A stretch of DNA of 64,000 nt from Lantana camara (taxonomy: Eukaryota > Streptophyta > Magnoliopsida > Lamiales > Verbenaceae): contig CM074860.1 in NCBI GenBank assembly GCA_037501455.1, forward strand, positions 47,378,501-47,442,500. Reading direction: 5' to 3'. This document shows, piece by piece, positions 12,763-23,591 of the stretch (the stretch's first letter is position 1; every line of letters begins with the position of its first letter). The position numbers were made by a program, and so were the translations under genes. The notes under the pieces are model-generated. The model was not told the origin of the DNA. It made no database searches and was given only the letters and a program-made list of their open reading frames with translations.

Positions 12763-12868
12763 TGAGAGACGGGGATTCTCTCAGTGTTGCTAAGAGACGG
12801 GGTTCTCTTATTACGTGCTCGGGAGACGGGGTTCTCTCGTTGTTTGTTTGAGAGATGGGGCACTCTCA
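12763..12868 (+). other. Four tandem covarying hairpins in element B
   Basis: Four similar hairpins spaced 28-29 bp apart. (1) 12763-12783: arm TGAGAGA, loop CGGGGAT, arm TCTCTCA. (2) 12791-12810: arm TAAGAGA, loop CGGGGT, arm TCTCTTA. (3) 12820-12839: arm CGGGAGA, loop CGGGGT, arm TCTCTCG, with one G-U pair. (4) 12849-12868: arm TGAGAG, arm CTCTCA, loop ATGGGGCA. The second base pair is G-C in (1) and A-T in (2), a compensatory change. Confidence 0.7.
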
Positions 12869-13078
12869 TTATTACCCACTACTTGACAACTTGTTTTAGT
12901 GGAAGGGTAGATTTTCTTCAAGTGTTAGGCTCCGGAAAGTTGAGGGTCGTGACTTCACAGCCTTGAAAGGACCTTGTTGGTTGAAGATCTTTTCCGAACT
13001 AATCCCTGATGGGGAGTTGCTAACCCACATGGGATGAACACGGGAAAGTCATTTAAATTCCAGGAAATTCGAGACAAT

Positions 13079-13115
13079 GGATCTGGGGACCAGATCCTCT
13101 TAAGGGGGAGAGAAT
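13079..13115 (+). promoter_or_regulatory. PPT of element B with preceding hairpin
   Basis: PPT TAAGGGGGAGAGAAT (13101-13115) touches the second LTR. A hairpin with arm GGATCT and arm AGATCC (13079-13097, loop GGGGACC) sits just before it. It is equivalent to the hairpins of A, C and E, but one C-G pair is replaced by T-A. Confidence 0.8.
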
Positions 13116-15476
13116 TGTAGCGCCCCAATTTTCAGGCAGTCAGGTACGCTCGGCACGTGTGAGTTTCGAGCGTTAGGATTTTATTTTATTATTTTCGTTT
13201 ATTCCAAATTATATGTGTTATGGTAATTTGATGAATTGTATCTTAAAATGATTACGTGAATATATGTGAAATATGTGTCAACTTGAGAATTATTTATAAG
13301 TTGGATTCTATTATTATGCGAGATAAGTTTCGAACATGAGTTAATTGCTTAATTGTCCCTAAATGATTATTCTTGTAAATGTAAGGACCAAATTGCATGA
13401 CATATTCTGGGACTAAAGTGATAAATCAACTAGGAATGGAACTTATTGCATGACTTTTATCTTTGAGGGACTTAATTGCATTTATGTATTTCATCAAATT
13501 CAAAGTGATGATTCACGTTAAAAGCTTCCAAGCTCTTCCATATCATTTTCATTTAATCAAAAATATAGAAATCCTTTGCTTCCCCTTTCCCTCATTCACG
13601 AGGTCATCCAAGAAGAAAAGGAATTGAGAAATCATCATCTTCATGCTAGAATTTGCCAAGGAATTTCATCTTTGAAGCTTCATCACCATCTCTCTTCTCT
13701 TTCTTTCCAAGTAGACATGAATATGTGATCTCTTGAAACTTATATCTAAAGCTAGGGTTATGAATTCTTGAGAGAAATGGATTGATTGTTGTTAGAAGTA
13801 TGAATACGTGACCATACCTTGAAATCATGCATGAATTCTTGGAGAATTTGAGGATATATGATGGATTTATATATGAGCTTGAAACTTATGATTCTTGGTG
13901 ATCAATGGGTGATATAAGTGTTTTGATGATTTTTATTGTACCTTGAGCATGTACACATGTTACCTTTCATGAATTACAATATTCGGGATTGAATTATAAG
14001 AGTTTTGGTAAGATTTGGAATATGTTCATGCTTCCCCTGTTTTCCCGACACCCCTCCCCAGCTCTAAATCCGCTGATTTTTCTACTGTAACAAGTATTTG
14101 AAGTGTAGAGTACTCTCCTTTTTACGGTTCGTCAATATCTATGTTCGTTTGTGAGTTATGGCTGTTTTAATTTGGTGCCGCCAAACTGTTACGAATCTGC
14201 GTTAACCCGATTTGAAAGCGAATTGTGGCTTGTTGAATTGGAATTTTTCAAAACTGTTTTGTATGGATATTCTTGATATATTATAGATATTCTCTGCAAA
14301 AATTGGTGCCAATCCGATTTGATTTGAGTCCTGAGAAAAATAGCAACATCCCCTGTTGTCCCTTGTTTTCATATTTCAGTTTTGGCTTGATTAGAGAGAC
14401 TAAATGGTGGAAGTTTTTAAAACAGTTTTACTGGTGTATTTCTGGGTATGTTATAAGTATCTCCGCCAATTTTCAGATCGTTTCGACTTCGTTTGATAAG
14501 GGAACAACGACCATGTTTCCCTAATAGCGCTGCAGGAAATTTTCTGCTTTGTGTCATATTCAAACAAAAACTGGTATTTACTCGGGGTGAACTAGAATTT
14601 GAGCCTCACATCAATGTAAAGATATGTTTGTCTAGTTTTCTAGGAATTTTGCGGTTCGTTAAACTTCATTCCGATGAAGGAGTTATGCTTATTTGAATAC
14701 AACGTGCGCAGGCTGAAAATTTTCTGCATTAGTACCTACAAATGTCACATTTTGCTCCAATGCCTTAATTGATCCCGACGTGCTATTATATGATTAATAT
14801 CATGCAATAATATGAGTGTATCATGCCACATTCGTGAATGCATGCCATCTCGTTACTTGATCACGCCGTGCGTCATAGTTGGTAACATTCTTGAGTTATT
14901 GTCTCACGAGTGCAAAATGTTTTCACTTCTTGTCCAGTTCTTCTCCAGGGCGGAGACTGTTGGTCATGAGCATGTTCACGCATCCATGAGTAGTCGCGTC
15001 TCCTGTCAGGTGAGGTTTAATTTCTAGTTACCTAGAACCTATATAACCCTTACATGAGATTTCGGCCAAAAGGTATTTATAACTATAATTTTCCTCGAAA
15101 ATACTCATGATTACAAGCAAGCCCCGTTCATTACAAGCAAGCCATGTGTCGTGCATGTTTTAGGCGAGTAAGCATGATTGTTCACTTTAGGCCCGAGGGT
15201 AGTGGCTTGAGCCAACCGGGAAAGCATGGGCTAACGGGTAACTCTCGCGCTATCCTCAACACATTGGGATGACCCCTGAATCCGCTAGGAGATTAGTGAA
15301 AGAAGGAGTTCCGGGCTTAAGGATTCACGTACCCTCTACTCAACATGTCGTGGATGGTAAAGGCCAGCTACCTTTCCATCATTGGAGGGAGAAGGAGACA
15401 GGGGACGGGTCCGGCACCACGGATTGTCGTCGGGTTATTGCATGATTTCCATTCCTTGATTGTATTGCCTGAATAC
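13116..15476 (+). repeat. 3' LTR of element B, truncated
   Basis: Matches 6097-8457 closely, then stops within ...GCCTGAATAC and passes into integrase sequence at 15477. The last 0.7 kb is absent. The loss probably happened together with loss of about 350 bp of the neighbouring integrase gene in one deletion. The first donor-like site has lost a G here relative to the 5' copy. Confidence 0.85.
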
Positions 15477-17799
15477 CCGGTTTTTGGTGTTCCGCCTTCA
15501 CCCTTTGGCACGTTAGACATCGCTTCACAAACTTCGTGACGCCCCTTTTCATACCATTCCACCAAAACCGCTCCTTCAACTCCCGATAAAGCTTCGTACC
15601 GACTGGTTGAATGGCATATTTCGAACGATGTGCTTCCTCAAGTATTATTCTCTTAAGCTCTTCCGGGACACATATTGTCGTTTTAAACCTCAACAAACCT
15701 GACTCATCAAAATTGAACTTAGGATTCCAAATCCTTTCCAACTTAGCCACCAACTTTTGCATACCCGGATCCCTCTTCTGGGTTTCTAACAATGGAATAA
15801 ATTCGGCTTCACGGTAAGATTCATCAACCAACACTCCGAAACCAACAACTCCGAATCTGAACTTGAAAATCCCACATCCAAGTTAGCCACGCTCGCCTTC
15901 CTACTCAAAGCTTCGGCTACCACATTAGCCTTACCGGGGTGATATTGGATTTTACAATCATAATCCTCTAAGAATTCCATCCAACGCCTCTGTCTCACAT
16001 TTAACTCCTTCTGAGTAAAAAAGTACTTGAGGCTCTTATGGTCGGTAAACACCTCAAATGTTGCCCCGTAAAGGTAGTGCCTCAACTTCTTCAAAGCAAA
16101 TATCACGGCGGCCAACTCGAGATCATGTGTCGGGTAATTCTTCTCATGCTCCTTCAACTTCCTTGAAGCATAAGCCACCACTCGACCATTTTGCATTAAC
16201 CCACACCCGAGACCTTCCTTAAAAGCATTCGTGTAAACTGCATAACCGTTAGTGCCCTCGGGTAGGGTAAGAACCGGTGCGGAAGTCAATTTCTGTTTCA
16301 AAACCCGAAAACTCTCTTCACACTTGTTATCCCATTCAAATTGCACCTTCTTCTTCATTAACTGAATCAATGGGGCGGCGACCTTAGAAAAATCTTGTAC
16401 GAACCTTCGATAATATCACGCCAACCCAAGAAAGCTCCTAACCTCCAAAGCATTTTTCGGGTTCTCCCAACTCTTCACCGTCTCAATTTTGAAGGGATCG
16501 ACTTCAATTCCCTTGCCCGAAATTATATGGCCTAAGAACATGACTTTGTCGATCCAAAACTCACACGTACTAAACTTCGCATAAAGCTTGTGCTCCCTTA
16601 AAGTCTCCAAGACTATCTTCAAATGTTGTGCATGCTCTTCAACGGACCTCGAATACACCAAGATGTCGTCTATAAATATCACCACGAATTGATCAAGGAA
16701 TGGCCTAAACACCCGGTGCATCACGTCCATGAATACGGCCGGAGCATTCGCCAACCCAAACGACATCACCACAAATTTAAAGTGCCCATAACGCGTGTTA
16801 AATCCGGTCTTGGAAATATCCTCCTCCCTAATTCACAGCTGGTAGTAACCCTGCCTTAAATCTAACTTGGAATATACTTTGGAACCTTGCAAGAGATCAA
16901 ATATTTCCTCGATATGCCGCAAAGGGTATTTGTTCTTAACTATCATCCAATTCAACTCACGGTAGTCTATACACATCCGTAATGTCCCGTCCTTCTTCTT
17001 CACAAATAACACGGGAGCACCCTACAGAGAAATGCTCGGACGAATGTACCCACATGTGAGAAGCTCATCAAGTTACGTCTTTAACTCCTTAAGTTCCGCC
17101 GGAGCCATTCTATCGGGAGTCTTCGAAAAAAGGCTCAGATCCGGGATAGAGGTCGATGACGAACTCGATGTCCCTATCGGGTGGCAAAGCACCCAAACTC
17201 TCAGGGAATACATCGGCATATTCTTGCACAACCTCCGTTTCTTCGTGTTTGGCTTGATCCTTAGGCTTGTTTAGGAGATAAGCCACAAAACCCGTTGCAC
17301 CATCCCGGACCATTTCTCTAGCCTCCACAAATGAAATAAAAGGGCTTGACTTCAACTTCTCGCCCGCGAAAACCACCGATCCCAACAAAACCTTCTTCTC
17401 TTTACAATCCATAATGGCCCAGTGCTCATACAACCAATCCATACTGAGTATAATCCCATACTTCTTCATCGGTATCTCAACCAAATCCTCAAGAAAAACC
17501 CGATTTTCAAAACTCACCGGACAACCCTTGAAAACCCTGCAAGTCACAAAACTCCCACCGAGGGAAGAGCTAACCACATAATCATACGCACACAGAGTGA
17601 CAGGCAAGCACATAGATAAAGCAAGATCCCGAGATATGAATGAATGCGTAGCCCCGGGATTGAACAATACATGAAATGTAGTGCCATGAAGGCTAATTGT
17701 ACCTTCCACCACGGCATTGGGGTCGATCTCAACGGCCTCTTCTTCCTCGCCTCCCAAGGCATAAGCTCTCGCTTGTATAGTCGGCCTTTGATTTTCTCC
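15477..17799 (-). pseudogene. Decayed Ty3/gypsy pol (protease, RT, RNase H, integrase zinc finger)
   Basis: Domains in order on the minus strand. Protease-like, near 17661, reads NPGATHSF; the catalytic Asp of the usual D-S/T-G is Asn. RT covers 17050-16420 with [16 protein letters not shown] and FIDDIL visible, and has one in-frame stop in the YYQL region and a frameshift near 17110. RNase H covers 16370-15990, with the first catalytic Asp changed (YTNAF) but FTDHKSL kept. The integrase zinc finger (about 15630-15480) has CLTCQ and HQKPG. The frame breaks at least near 17110, 16415-16371 and 15810. It stops at the junction with element B. Confidence 0.9.
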
Positions 17800-18801
17800 C
17801 GCGGCGAACGATTGCTTCTTCTTCGGGCAATTGTTCACCATATGATCCGGTGAACCACAATGATAGCATCGCTTGCGCAACTTGAAGCAATTCTCAACCC
17901 CGATGATTTCCTTGGCAATGGGTGCATTGGCCATGTGCGGGAAGTGCAATAGGTAGTGCTTGCCCCGCGGGTCGGGGTTGTTTAAATTGAGGCTTGGCCG
18001 GAGTAAAAGATGGTTGTGCCAGCCTCTTCCCATACTTGTTGGACCCCGAACTAGAACCTTGCCCGGTGTGAGAAACCTTTCTCCGAGCTACCACTCTATC
18101 CTCTACTTTCAAGGCTTTCTCAGTAACAAGAGCCCAAGTATGAGTTTCCACGGCTGCAAGTGCATCCTTCTTGTCCTCCCTTAAACCTTGCAAAAATTAT
18201 AGAGCTTTTCCACGGTCGTCGTTGGCAATACCAGGGGCATAGCGAGAGAGACGATCAAATTCATTAATATACTCGGTGACCGTCTTACTTCCTCGTTTGA
18301 GGTCCATGAATTCCTGGAACCTCCTATCTCTCGCCACTTGAGGGATAAACTTATCCCGGAACGCCCTAGTAAAGGCCTCCCAAGTAACCTCTTCTCCCAC
18401 GGTATCCATACGAGCTTGAACGCTAGTCCACCAATTATATGCTTGTCCTTGCACCATAGTGATGGTGCATCTTCTTTCTCCTCGGAGCCACAATGAATGA
18501 GCTCCCAAATCTGTTCCACTTGTATAAGCCACTCCTCCGCTCTTATATCATCACCTCCTTCGAACCTCGGGGGGGTTTGGTTTCGAAATTCCCTCAAGAC
18601 TTGTGTGACTTGGCCCCCTTCTTGATTCATGGCCGGTGGAGTATTTTGGATATAACGGGTATCAAGAAAAGCACACAATCTCTCCATAAATCCTTCCGGT
18701 TCCATTTGAGGTTGGGGGTTTTGTTCTGGTTGTGGAGAATGATCCCTACGGTGTCGGCGACCCGGAGATCTATCACGGTGGTATTCTGTTCTAGGCGGCA
18801 T
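17800..18801 (-). pseudogene. Decayed Ty3/gypsy gag
   Basis: Starts MPPRTEYHRDRSPGR at 18801, the MPPR start shared with the gags of E and G. It is split by frameshifts near 18500, 18190 and 18000. Visible gag features are YNWW, the stretch FRDKFIPQVARDRRFQEFM of the capsid-like domain, and an intact zinc knuckle CYHCGSPDHMVNNC (17868-17827; C-X2-C-X4-H-X4-C). A basic, proline-rich linker precedes the knuckle. It would have bound element RNA in the virus-like particle. Confidence 0.88.
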
Positions 18802-19031
18802 CCTACAAAAAAATTAAGAAATTCCAATATACATGCGTGAGGGTTAGTACATGTTCATGTGTATGATTAATAAGAAATTGAACAAATAATCAGATAAATG
18901 TTCACATAAAACATATAAGTGATCAATTAATATGCACATAACCATATTGTCCTAGACCGTACGACCTAGACAACCTAAGACAACACTAGAGCTCCGGATT
19001 TGCTTCTGGACGCTCTGATAGCACTTCAAGA
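18802..19031 (-). promoter_or_regulatory. Leader and PBS of element D
   Basis: The PBS is TGCTATCAGAGC on - (19012-19023), one base off the tRNA-iMet type. Downstream is the leader block GTCTAGGTCGTACGG (18957-18971 on -), identical to blocks in B and C. The remaining leader, up to gag, is AT-rich and short (about 0.2 kb) compared with the 1.7 kb leader of E. Confidence 0.8.
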
Positions 19032-19340
19032 TGTGACGGCCGAGCGTGGGCCATCCACATCTCCCGCACCTAAACCTGAATTCATATATGAAATAGAAAT
19101 CCATACATGAACCCAAGCCTAAGCGAACGGGGACCTACACTCACACACACTAAGCTAACCGGGGCTAAACCAACAGAGAGCGCAAAAGAAAAGAAACAAA
19201 GAGCGGAAGTAACAAATAGAATCAATTATGCAAAGCTCGACACGAGCGCAATTATACACAACGTCCACGGGGCTAAAATAGTACAAGTATCCAAAAGTAT
19301 ATACATATGAATGCAGACTCGACCTAGACCACTAAGTACG
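19032..19340 (-). repeat. 5' LTR of element D, 3'-end piece
   Basis: On the + strand it begins TGTGACGGCCGAGCG, which is the LTR terminus next to the PBS. It is interrupted at 19340 by the solo LTR; the target bases GTACG (19336-19340) recur at 22228-22232. Confidence 0.85.
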
Positions 19341-20104
19341 TGTAACATCCCGACTGATCAGACTTTTCAGGTAACCTCTTATGTGCGCTATTTAGTTAGT
19401 TCTTTAAGTGATTATGTGATATTAATTGTCAACGTGGATTATTTGAAGTTATTTGAACTTAATTGCTTTGGTATGGACTTGTTTAACTTGAACGTTTAAC
19501 TTTCCTTCACCTTGTATTTTGCTCGTTTTAGATTCGTAATTAATTCTGATTTTTGTGAATTCGCAATATGTGTTGATTATAGGCCTTATGAATTCGTTTA
19601 TATGCTCGTTATATGTTTTGGTATTTGTTTTGGTTGCCTTTTTGGGTTCATTTTGGAGACGGGACCTAAAGGAGGCTAAAGAGCACTTAGCGCACCTTGG
19701 GTTCCGAGACTCGTACCTTGAGCTCGGGAATTCGGATTCGAATTCCGCCACCCATGTTGAACTCATTTCGACGATTCGGGTTTAATGGGAGAAGCCTCAC
19801 ATTTTCCTAAGCTCGTTAAGGCCTTCGAATTTCACCCGTAACAAGCCCTTTTACTTGAGAGCTACCTTTTGACCTAACTATGACTTTGTGGACCCCACCT
19901 AAACCTTAACCAAGCATTAATCTTGAGCTAGACCTTGAGTTAAGCTCTCCTCTCCCCTTTTTGTGTTGAAAACCGAGCCAATCCTCCTCTCTCTCTCCCA
20001 AAACTGATCAGCACAAGGAAGGAAAAAGGAAGGAGAAAACCCCTTTGTCCATTTTCAGATTTTTTTGAGCTCAAATCTTCACCTTAGCTTCTCCAACTTG
20101 GAAG

Positions 20105-21786
20105 GTAAGTTCATGGTTGTCATCTTCACGCTCTCTTCTCTCTTTTATGTGTTCTGGAGTTCATTTCCATAGTTGATTGATGAGATTTGGCAAGCATGTG
20201 AATAGTAGTAGTTGGGAGAAATTGTTGGATTCTTGCTCCTTTCTTGTTTCCTTGAGATTTGATGATGTTATTATGCTCCTAAGACTTGATTCCTAGCATT
20301 TATTACTTTTCCTTGCTTGGTAGTTGGAGTTTGAGGGTTGGGTTTTGATTTAGGTTGCTGAGTTTGCTGTTTGAACCGTCTGCGTTTTTCTGTACCGTGA
20401 CACGGGGGTGTCACGGTTTGCCCTTTGTTGGTGACATGGGCGTGTCACCTTTTGGTTTCGTTGGTTGCTTTTTTGTACCGAGACACGGGGGTGTCTCGGT
20501 TTGCCTTTTCTTGGTGACACGGGCGTGTCACCTCCAGGTTTCCGTTGTTTAGTTCTGTACTGAGACACGGGGGTGTCTCAGCTTGCCTTCCCGGGGGACA
20601 CGGGCGTGTCTCCTAGGAACTCTAGTTTTCATTCGTTTTTGCTTCCTTTCCGTTGTTTCTTGTTGTTTCTTCTCGCCTTGTTTGTGATTTATGTCCGAAT
20701 ATGCATTGAATGCTCTTAAATGACCTAGAGGTGGATTCATTTCATATCATTTGCGTCATAACCATACATACGCATGTACCGAGCGTCAATGTGGTTCATA
20801 TTGAGTCTAAGAGTATTCCTTGTTGTTTGCCTTGTTCAGAGGATCTTCCTGTTGAGGACGAGCTTGCACCGTAGGTGTCCGGTTTCCTCTTTTGACTCCA
20901 CTACGTTTGTTGCCAAGGTGAGGTTTTATTCTTTTAGTTACTCGACCTACAACCCTATTTGATTTGAAACCTCGCATGTGAATACGTATAATATATGGTA
21001 AATAAGTGTACGATACTTATGTTGCGGGTTTTGCCCCATTTGTTCTAAGAGCTTGAAAACGTTTTGTATATGTATATATAAGCTATTTTGATTTCATTTG
21101 AAAAGTTTAGTTTGGTGCAAGTGTGTGTGAGTGTAAGCGAGATGTGGCTTTGAAAGATAAGCTTTGAGGTATGTTTGTGTAACTTTTGTGAGCTGTTTGG
21201 GCCCCGGAGTGTGGTATGGTAATCTCGGGACGACCGAGGGGTCACCGAGCTCTCCCATCAGCACCTCCATTTGAGAGTTTCACACAACCTTGGGAGGTTG
21301 AGGAAGGGTGTTTCTCTTGAGCCGGCGGAGGCAACCGCCGAAGGTTTCAAGGAAGTAATTAAACCTTGTCTCGTCTCTGTATGTGGATAGTTAGGGCCGA
21401 TCAACCCTTCTATTAACCGGTGTGGGGATGGTTTCTGATTTGTTTTGCTTTGCTTTGTTCTTCGTATATGGAAGTTGGGATGTGCGTGACTCGTACTCGC
21501 CGAGTTGGTTTATCTTTGTGTGATCTACGGAACGAGAGCGGATTCTTAATTCACCTAAAACTTGGAGTTTTGTTTTGGCCTTTTTCCTTTGTTTTAACTT
21601 ATGTATATCTATGTCACGGGAATTAATTTGGCTTGCAAAAACCACTCTCGGTTCAAGGATCTTTCCGTTTGATTAAATGCTTTGCTCTATATATATATAT
21701 CGGGTGCGTGAGTTAGCCCCCTCACTAGTCGCTAGGACTAACCCTCGTTGTTGTTTTCCCCTTTTCCCTTTCTCTTGAGTTTGCAG
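20105..21786 (+). other. Candidate spliced-leader sites in the solo LTR
   Basis: Donor GGAAG/GTAAGTTC at 20105, acceptor CCTTGTTCAG at 20838-20839 (or AG at 20840-20841), donor CCAAG/GTGAGGTTTT at 20918, acceptor GAGTTTGCAG at 21785-21786. The first donor is close to the plant consensus. The short middle exon (about 78 nt) is also recognisable in LTRs A and F. Confidence 0.45.
20394..20613 (+). repeat. Six-hairpin array (83-bp period, three units) in the solo LTR
   Basis: Odd hairpins have loop CGGGGG: arms ACCGTGACA (20394), ACCGAGACA (20477), CTGAGACA (20560), each with a perfect partner. Even hairpins have loop TGGGCG or CGGGCG: arms GGTGACA (20430), GGTGACA (20513), GGGGACA (20594, one G-U pair). 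The odd copies are exactly 83 bp apart, so two-hairpin units repeat three times. Stem changes between units are compensated on the other arm. Confidence 0.85.
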
Positions 21787-22232
21787 GTTCTTCCGAGTCA
21801 AGCTAGGCGGCAAGTGTCTTTTGGGTTTACTTGTGGTTTAGCTTGGGTCTTCATGCATCGTAGTGGATTACTTCTACTCTTATTGTTGTATTTTGGATTA
21901 TGTATTTATGATTACACTTTCGCTTTTGGGCCCTGATGGCATTGTATATTCTGTATAGGAACTACCATGAATGCTTGACCCTTCCCCACTTTTGAAATAT
22001 ATATGTGATCTTGGGATATATGTTTAGCTTGAAAATTTCTTTGATTGCTTCCGCTACTTTGATTTTAATTCTCGCAGTTCTTGAGGGTCTAGGCCGCCTA
22101 GCGAGGGTGTGAGTTTTGGTGTGTCTCCCGTTCGCTATGGTTTGATACGGGTGCGAACTTCCATTTCGTTACTCGTGTTGGACCTTAGTGAGGGGGATGT
22201 GGCACCCTTCGCTCTGGGGGTGTTACAGTACG

Positions 22233-23591
22233 ACTCCAAGACGCACTTCCCCGCCTAGCTCGAGCAAACCTGCACTAGAGGGGGGAAAAGGAGAGGGTCA
22301 GTCTACAACTCGACTGAGTGAAGGGACTAACGCACGCCCACACCAATAATAAATATAACAGAGCAGATAACAAGGTGATGATCATGAATCGAGGCCAGGG
22401 TTTTACAAACCAAGACATTTCCAAAAGTATACTAATACATACACCAAATTCCTATCTCGATTCACAATTCATCGAAACAAAAGATAAATCACTGTCCGGC
22501 GAGTACAGACTCCACCACCTACTCCACCACAAACAAATACCAAATCAGAATTCCAATCCATCCTCAACTCCTCGGCATTCGGGAATCAAACCCTCACTAC
22601 CATAAATACAAAAACATAAGGGGTGGAAAACCCACAATATGCCTTCCCCGGTTGTTCACCGAGGGCTCAAAGCAAACACGCCTTCCCAAACTCCAGAGTC
22701 GCATGTGCATACTTCAAATGGAATTACGCACAGGTCAAACCCGATGACCCTTGTCATACCGGGGCTTCCTACTCATAATTCCAGGGCCCAATAAATCCAA
22801 ATCATACCAACTTCCCATCTTTCAGGGCACAACTCGCTCGAGCCAACAAAAATACAAAAGATTTCCAAACAGAGCTTACATATGCTTATTCATATATCAA
22901 GTTCGGAAAACTCCCAAAGGTATTTAACAAAACCAAAATCATATCTTAAACATCCGTAATTAATAGATATATAAGATATATTCGCATACATGGGGAGAAA
23001 TCAACACATATTAGGCCATAGGTCATTTCACTAATACAAAAGTTCGTAAACCTCACCTGGTAACAAAAGGAGCGAAAACAGAAACGAACGAACAAAGGAG
23101 CACCTAAACCTCGGGCTCGACGGTATCGGGACTCGGCTCTGAAACATAAAAAGGATACAACACCCAAGACTTAGACTCAAAATTCACCAAATATGACGCA
23201 CGATATGCAAAGTATGCACGAGATGCAAAACATGCCCAAAATGATCCGTAATCAAACATATAAACGCTCAAAATGCAATCTCATGCACGAATAAGGCATA
23301 CGACAAATGCGAAGCATGAAAGTAGCATATTAACACCAAAAAAGGACATATACAGGTATTTTGAGAGCAAAGGGATCGAACCGTAAAAGTCAAAAAATCA
23401 CTTTTCTTACAACGGCCTCTGAAACGGCCTTTTCTAGTTTTCAAACGATTTCCAAACGACCGTTTCAGAACCGTCTAGAATGAATTTGCACTATCCAAAT
23501 GCCCGTTTCCAGACAAAGCACAAACTACAAACGCCCGTTTGTTAGACTCAGGTTTGAAAAACCCGCGCAGCCCAAACGCCCATTTCCAAAA
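22233..23591 (-). repeat. 5' LTR of element D, middle piece
   Basis: Continuation of LTR D after the solo LTR, ending at element E. Read on -, it holds the donor motif AG/GTGAGGTTTACG (near 23055). At 23400-23591 there is a run of short inverted repeats such as arm ACAAA with loop CGGGCG (23529-23544). The last five bases CAAAA (23587-23591) are duplicated at 38194-38198. Confidence 0.82.

Larger units (their letters stand above)
9154..13115 (+). other. Non-coding internal domain of element B
   Basis: No long frame is open and no gag or pol motif is visible. Recognisable parts are the leader block GTCTAGGTCGTACGG (9213-9227), shared with elements C and D; a stretch near 10100-10170 homologous to part of the C internal domain and encoding the residue string EQQMEIMKKGK, perhaps the trace of an old gene; two copies of a GGTGA...CACGTGCAT module (10549-10584 and 12561-12598); a cluster of four hairpins (12763-12868); and a 3' part (about 12980-13060) homologous to C. 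The rest is AT-rich with nothing I recognise. Confidence 0.75.
6097..15476 (+). mobile_element. LARD-like element B (non-coding LTR retrotransposon)
   Basis: Two closely similar LTRs (6097-9153 and 13116-15476) flank a 3.96 kb internal domain with a PBS and PPT but no gag or pol. This fits the LARD definition: long LTRs and a long non-coding core, moved by another element's proteins. It sits inside the integrase gene of element D. The second LTR is cut at 15476, about 0.7 kb short of its expected end, and joins integrase sequence directly. The target duplication therefore cannot be checked; the left flank is TTAAT. Confidence 0.85.
19341..22227 (+). repeat. Solo LTR inserted in LTR D (TSD GTACG)
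   Basis: Starts TGTAACATCCCGACTG and ends GGGGGTGTTACA. It is 2887 bp and flanked by perfect 5-bp duplications GTACG (19336-19340 and 22228-22232). No internal domain, PBS or PPT is present, so this is a solo LTR left by LTR-LTR recombination. It contains the GAATTCG inverted repeat (19727-19746), a six-hairpin array (20394-20613) and the donor/acceptor-like series. Orientation is + by comparison with the ends of LTRs A and B. Confidence 0.92.

Noticed and set aside
20394..20613. GC-rich hairpins read as intrinsic terminators
   Set aside because: No T-runs follow and the context is a plant LTR; the paired stem changes suggest another role.
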